Shown here one piece after another: positions 6,804 to 8,413 of a DNA stretch of 8,413 nt. This stretch comes from Burkholderiales bacterium (lineage in GTDB: Bacteria > Pseudomonadota > Gammaproteobacteria > Burkholderiales > SG8-39). The stretch is from assembly GCA_029266935.1 (NCBI GenBank), contig JAQSVY010000203.1, positions 1 through 8,413 of the forward strand. The letters run 5' to 3'. The position numbers were made by a program, and so were the translations under genes. The first letter of the stretch is position 1. The number at the start of each line of letters is the position of its first letter. The notes under the pieces were generated by a model, which had not been told where the DNA came from, ran no database searches, and saw only the letters and a program-made list of their open reading frames with translations.

Positions 6804-6808
6804 AGGAG
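6804..6808 (+). promoter_or_regulatory. Ribosome binding site that decides the pal start
   Basis: AGGAG, within AAAGGAG, lies 8 bases before the ATG at 6817. An in-frame ATG at 6799 overlaps the tolB stop but sits before this site, so 6817 is the likely start. It also places the lipoprotein signal peptide at the very N-terminus. Confidence 0.75.
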
Positions 6809-6816
6809 TGAATATC

Positions 6817-7395
6817 ATGCGTCCAATCCTCATCGCAACCCTGACCGCGGCCGCCGCCTTGCTCGCCGCCTGCTCGACCACGCCACCCGACGAGCAGTCG
6901 CCAGCGGGCGTCGAGGAGCGCGGCGCCGGCAAGCCCGGCGCGGCGAAGCCCGTCGACCAGAAGCCCATCGCGAGCGTCGACCTCACCGGCGCGCGCAAGG
7001 ATGCGGCCTCGATGCTGAGGGACCCGAACAGCATCCTGTCGAAGCGTTCGATCTACTACGACCTCGACAAGTTCGACGTCAAGGACGAGTACCGCGGCCT
7101 CGTCGAGGCGCACGCCAAGTACCTGCGCGAGAACCCCGGCAGCAAGATCCTCATCCAGGGCAACACCGACGAGCGCGGCAGCCGCGAGTACAACGTCGGC
7201 CTCGGCCAGCGCCGCTCCGACCTCGGCCAGCGCCGCTCCGACGGGGTAAAGAAGATGCTGGTCCTGCTCGGCGCGAAGGAGAACCAGATCGAGTCGGTGA
7301 GCCTCGGCGAGGAGAAGCCGCAGGCCGAGGGCCAGGGCGAGGGGGCGTGGTCGAAGAACCGCCGCAGCGACATCCTGTATTCGGGCGAGTACTGA
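6817..7395 (+). CDS. pal: Peptidoglycan-associated lipoprotein Pal with duplicated heptapeptide
   Basis: Pal is an outer-membrane lipoprotein whose OmpA-type C-terminal domain grips peptidoglycan and which cycles between TolB and the wall. The 192-residue product has a lipoprotein signal with lipobox LLAAC, so the acylated residue is Cys19. Ser20 after it fits outer-membrane sorting. A Pro/Ala/Lys-rich linker follows, then the OmpA-like domain: IYYDLDKFDV, NTDERGSREYN (Asp118) and the basic helix LGQRRSD, ending with NRRSDILY. Odd: LGQRRSD occurs twice in a row (residues 129-135 and 136-142), encoded by an exact 21-bp tandem repeat; homologues have it once. This region contains the Arg expected to contact diaminopimelate. 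Seven residues is about two helical turns, so the domain could still fold. It lies between tolB and cpoB, 1 bp before the latter. Confidence 0.94.
   Translation: MRPILIATLTAAAALLAACSTTPPDEQSPAGVEERGAGKPGAAKPVDQKPIASVDLTGARKDAASMLRDPNSILSKRSIYYDLDKFDVKDEYRGLVEAHAKYLRENPGSKILIQGNTDERGSREYNVGLGQRRSDLGQRRSDGVKKMLVLLGAKENQIESVSLGEEKPQAEGQGEGAWSKNRRSDILYSGEY
7201..7242 (+). repeat. Exact 21-bp tandem duplication inside pal
   Basis: Two identical 21-bp units (7201-7221 and 7222-7242) start CTCGGCCAGCGCC and end CTCCGAC. Each encodes LGQRRSD. No base differs between copies, which suggests a recent event or an assembly artefact rather than an old insertion. Confidence 0.97.
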
Positions 7396-7396
7396 G

Positions 7397-8212
7397 ATGC
7401 GGCGTGCGCTCGTCCTCGTCGCGCTCGCCTTCGCGGCCCTCCCGGCCGCGGCACAGGGGCTGTTCGACGACAACGAGGCGCGCCGGCGCGTCGAAATCCT
7501 GCGCGGGCAGCTGAACGAGCACACGCGCGCCGTCGACGAGCGGCTCGGCAAGATCGAGGCCGCGGTCTCCGGCGCCGGGGACCGCAGCGCGGTCCTCGAG
7601 CTCGCCTCGCAGATCGAGTCGATGCGCGGCGAGCTTGCGCGCGTGCGCGGACAGCTCGAGGTGCTCGCCAACCAGGCCGAGCTCGCCGAGCGGCGGCAGA
7701 AGGACCTCTACCTCGACATCGACACGCGGCTGCGCAAGCTCGAGCAGGCGCAGGAGCAGGCCGCCGCCGCGGCGCAGAAGCCCGCCGCGGCGCAGAAGCC
7801 CGCCGCCGCGCCCAGCGAGCCGCAGGAAGCCTCGGCCGCTGAAGCGAAGGCCTACCAGGCGGCGCTCGACCAGTTCAAGCTCGGCAACTACGCGCTCGCC
7901 GTAACGGCGATGCAGAACTTCCTCGCCGCCCATCCGCAAAGCGCGCTCGCGTCGAACGCCCAGTACTGGGTCGGCATGGCGCATTCGGGCCAGCGCGACT
8001 ACAAGTCGGCGATCGCCGCGCAACGCAAGCTCCTCGCCACCTGGCCCGAGAGCCAGAAGGCGCCCGACGCGCTGCTCAGCATCGCGAGCGCCCAGGAGAC
8101 CATGGGCGACCGCAAGACCGCGCAGAAGACGCTCGAGGAACTCATCGCCAAGTACCCGGACTCGAGCGCCGCCGCGAGCGCCAAGCAACGGCTCGCCGCC
8201 GCCAAGCGCTGA
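7397..8212 (+). CDS. cpoB: Cell division coordinator CpoB (YbgF), TPR protein
   Basis: CpoB is a periplasmic TolA-associated protein that coordinates peptidoglycan synthesis with outer-membrane constriction in E. coli. The 271-residue product has a signal peptide (MRRALVLVALAFAALPAAAQ, cut near residue 19-20). An N-terminal trimerising coiled coil rich in Leu, Glu and Arg follows (about 27-118), then an Ala/Pro/Gln linker (about 120-148). The TPR domain covers about 150-265, opening AYQAALDQFKLGNYALAV and containing SNAQYWVGMAHS and APDALLSIASAQ. The linker holds a tandem AQKPAA repeat. The ATG lies 1 bp after the pal stop, so translation is probably coupled. It is the last gene of the cluster. 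Confidence 0.93.
   Translation: MRRALVLVALAFAALPAAAQGLFDDNEARRRVEILRGQLNEHTRAVDERLGKIEAAVSGAGDRSAVLELASQIESMRGELARVRGQLEVLANQAELAERRQKDLYLDIDTRLRKLEQAQEQAAAAAQKPAAAQKPAAAPSEPQEASAAEAKAYQAALDQFKLGNYALAVTAMQNFLAAHPQSALASNAQYWVGMAHSGQRDYKSAIAAQRKLLATWPESQKAPDALLSIASAQETMGDRKTAQKTLEELIAKYPDSSAAASAKQRLAAAKR
7766..7801 (+). repeat. 18-bp tandem repeat in the cpoB linker
   Basis: Two identical 18-bp units (GCCGCGGCGCAGAAGCCC) lie back to back, followed by a partial third. They encode repeated Ala-Ala-Gln-Lys-Pro in the flexible linker between coiled coil and TPR domain. Linkers of this protein vary in length, so slippage here is probably harmless. Confidence 0.9.
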
Positions 8213-8214
8213 AG

Positions 8215-8233
8215 CTGGCGTCACCGACGCCAG
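8215..8233 (+). terminator. Hairpin after cpoB, possible operon terminator
   Basis: CTGGCGTC-ACC-GACGCCAG forms a perfect 8-bp GC-rich stem with a 3-base loop, beginning 3 bp after the cpoB stop. There is no T-tract directly after it; ATAAAATTT comes a few bases later. It may be a weak or Rho-assisted terminator, or only a stabilising 3' end structure. Confidence 0.4.
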
Positions 8234-8236
8234 GGC

Positions 8237-8245
8237 TGATAAAAT
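8237..8245 (+). promoter_or_regulatory. Extended -10 promoter of tRNA-Lys
   Basis: TGATAAAAT matches the extended -10 form TGnTATAAT with one mismatch in the hexamer. The -35 distance holds no good TTGACA, which extended -10 promoters can do without. The bases after the box include a run of C, resembling the GC-rich discriminator of stringently controlled tRNA promoters. The predicted start, near 8252, gives a 5' leader of about 33 nt before the tRNA. Confidence 0.5.
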
Positions 8246-8284
8246 TTCCCCCCTCCTGCAGCTCCGCTTTTCTCGTTCAGGTAC

Positions 8285-8360
8285 GGGTCGTTAGCTCAGC
8301 TGGTAGAGCAGCGGACTTTTAATCCGTTGGTCGGCGGTTCGAATCCGCCACGACCTACCA
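8285..8360 (+). tRNA. tRNA-Lys (anticodon UUU)
   Basis: A 76-nt cloverleaf with encoded CCA. Acceptor arm GGGTCGT pairs with ACGACCT. The D arm is AGCTCAGCTGGTAGAGC. The anticodon stem GCGGA/TCCGT encloses the loop CTTTTAA with anticodon TTT. The T arm is GGCGG-TTCGAAT-CCGCC. The discriminator base is A. It closely resembles bacterial tRNA-Lys. One oddity is that the first pair is G1-U72, where G1-C72 is usual. It lies downstream of cpoB and has its own terminator. Confidence 0.97.
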
Positions 8361-8368
8361 AATCACTC

Positions 8369-8397
8369 AAAGGCTTAGCGCATCGCTAGGCCTTTTT
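8369..8397 (+). terminator. Intrinsic terminator after tRNA-Lys
   Basis: AAAGGCTTAGCG, loop CAT, CGCTAGGCCTTT, with the T run continuing to 8397. The stem has 12 pairs with one T-G wobble and is followed by T residues. It starts 8 bp after the tRNA, so the tRNA is probably transcribed as the last or only gene of its unit. Confidence 0.88.
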
Positions 8398-8413
8398 CAT
8401 TTTGTGAACGTGG

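Noticed and set aside
1..8413. CRISPR array, insertion sequence, prophage or defence island
   Set aside because: No spaced direct repeats, transposase, integrase, terminal inverted repeats or defence-type domains were seen; the tRNA shows no duplicated attachment site within the window.

Overview
The window comes from a GC-rich chromosome, most likely a betaproteobacterium. I infer this from protein resemblance: the TolQ, TolB, Pal and RuvB wording, a DUF3015/DUF4105 pair, and a small beta-barrel with a CK..GTCDDKD motif. No taxonomic search was possible.

Left part, minus strand: the N-terminal part of an exported DUF4105 (Lnb N-terminal domain) protein runs off the left edge. Upstream of it on the same strand is a small exported DUF3015 protein. 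A strong intrinsic terminator lies between them and touches the likely start of the DUF4105 gene. A 208-bp divergent intergenic region (1508-1715) holds the DUF3015 promoter. That promoter has a 19-bp spacer containing a perfect 12-bp palindrome.

Right part, plus strand: a small outer-membrane beta-barrel gene is followed 18 bp later by a tightly packed cluster, ruvB-ybgC-tolQ-tolR-tolA-tolB-pal-cpoB. Most junctions overlap by 1-4 bp or are only a few bases apart, so this looks like one operon. A hairpin follows cpoB, then an extended -10 promoter, tRNA-Lys(UUU) and a clear terminator. RuvB is the Holliday-junction motor. YbgC is a thioesterase. TolQ-TolR form the inner-membrane proton-driven motor, TolA transmits energy across the periplasm, TolB and the lipoprotein Pal act at the outer membrane and peptidoglycan, and CpoB links Tol to peptidoglycan synthesis during constriction.

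The striking point is that three of the interacting Tol-Pal genes carry length changes, while the neighbouring genes look normal. tolQ has lost about 45 codons after its first membrane helix and is also frameshifted. tolB lacks about 19 residues near its C-terminus, in frame. pal carries an exact 21-bp tandem duplication in its peptidoglycan-binding helix. The window cannot tell whether these are real alleles or assembly errors. No CRISPR array, insertion sequence, phage gene or other novel system is visible.
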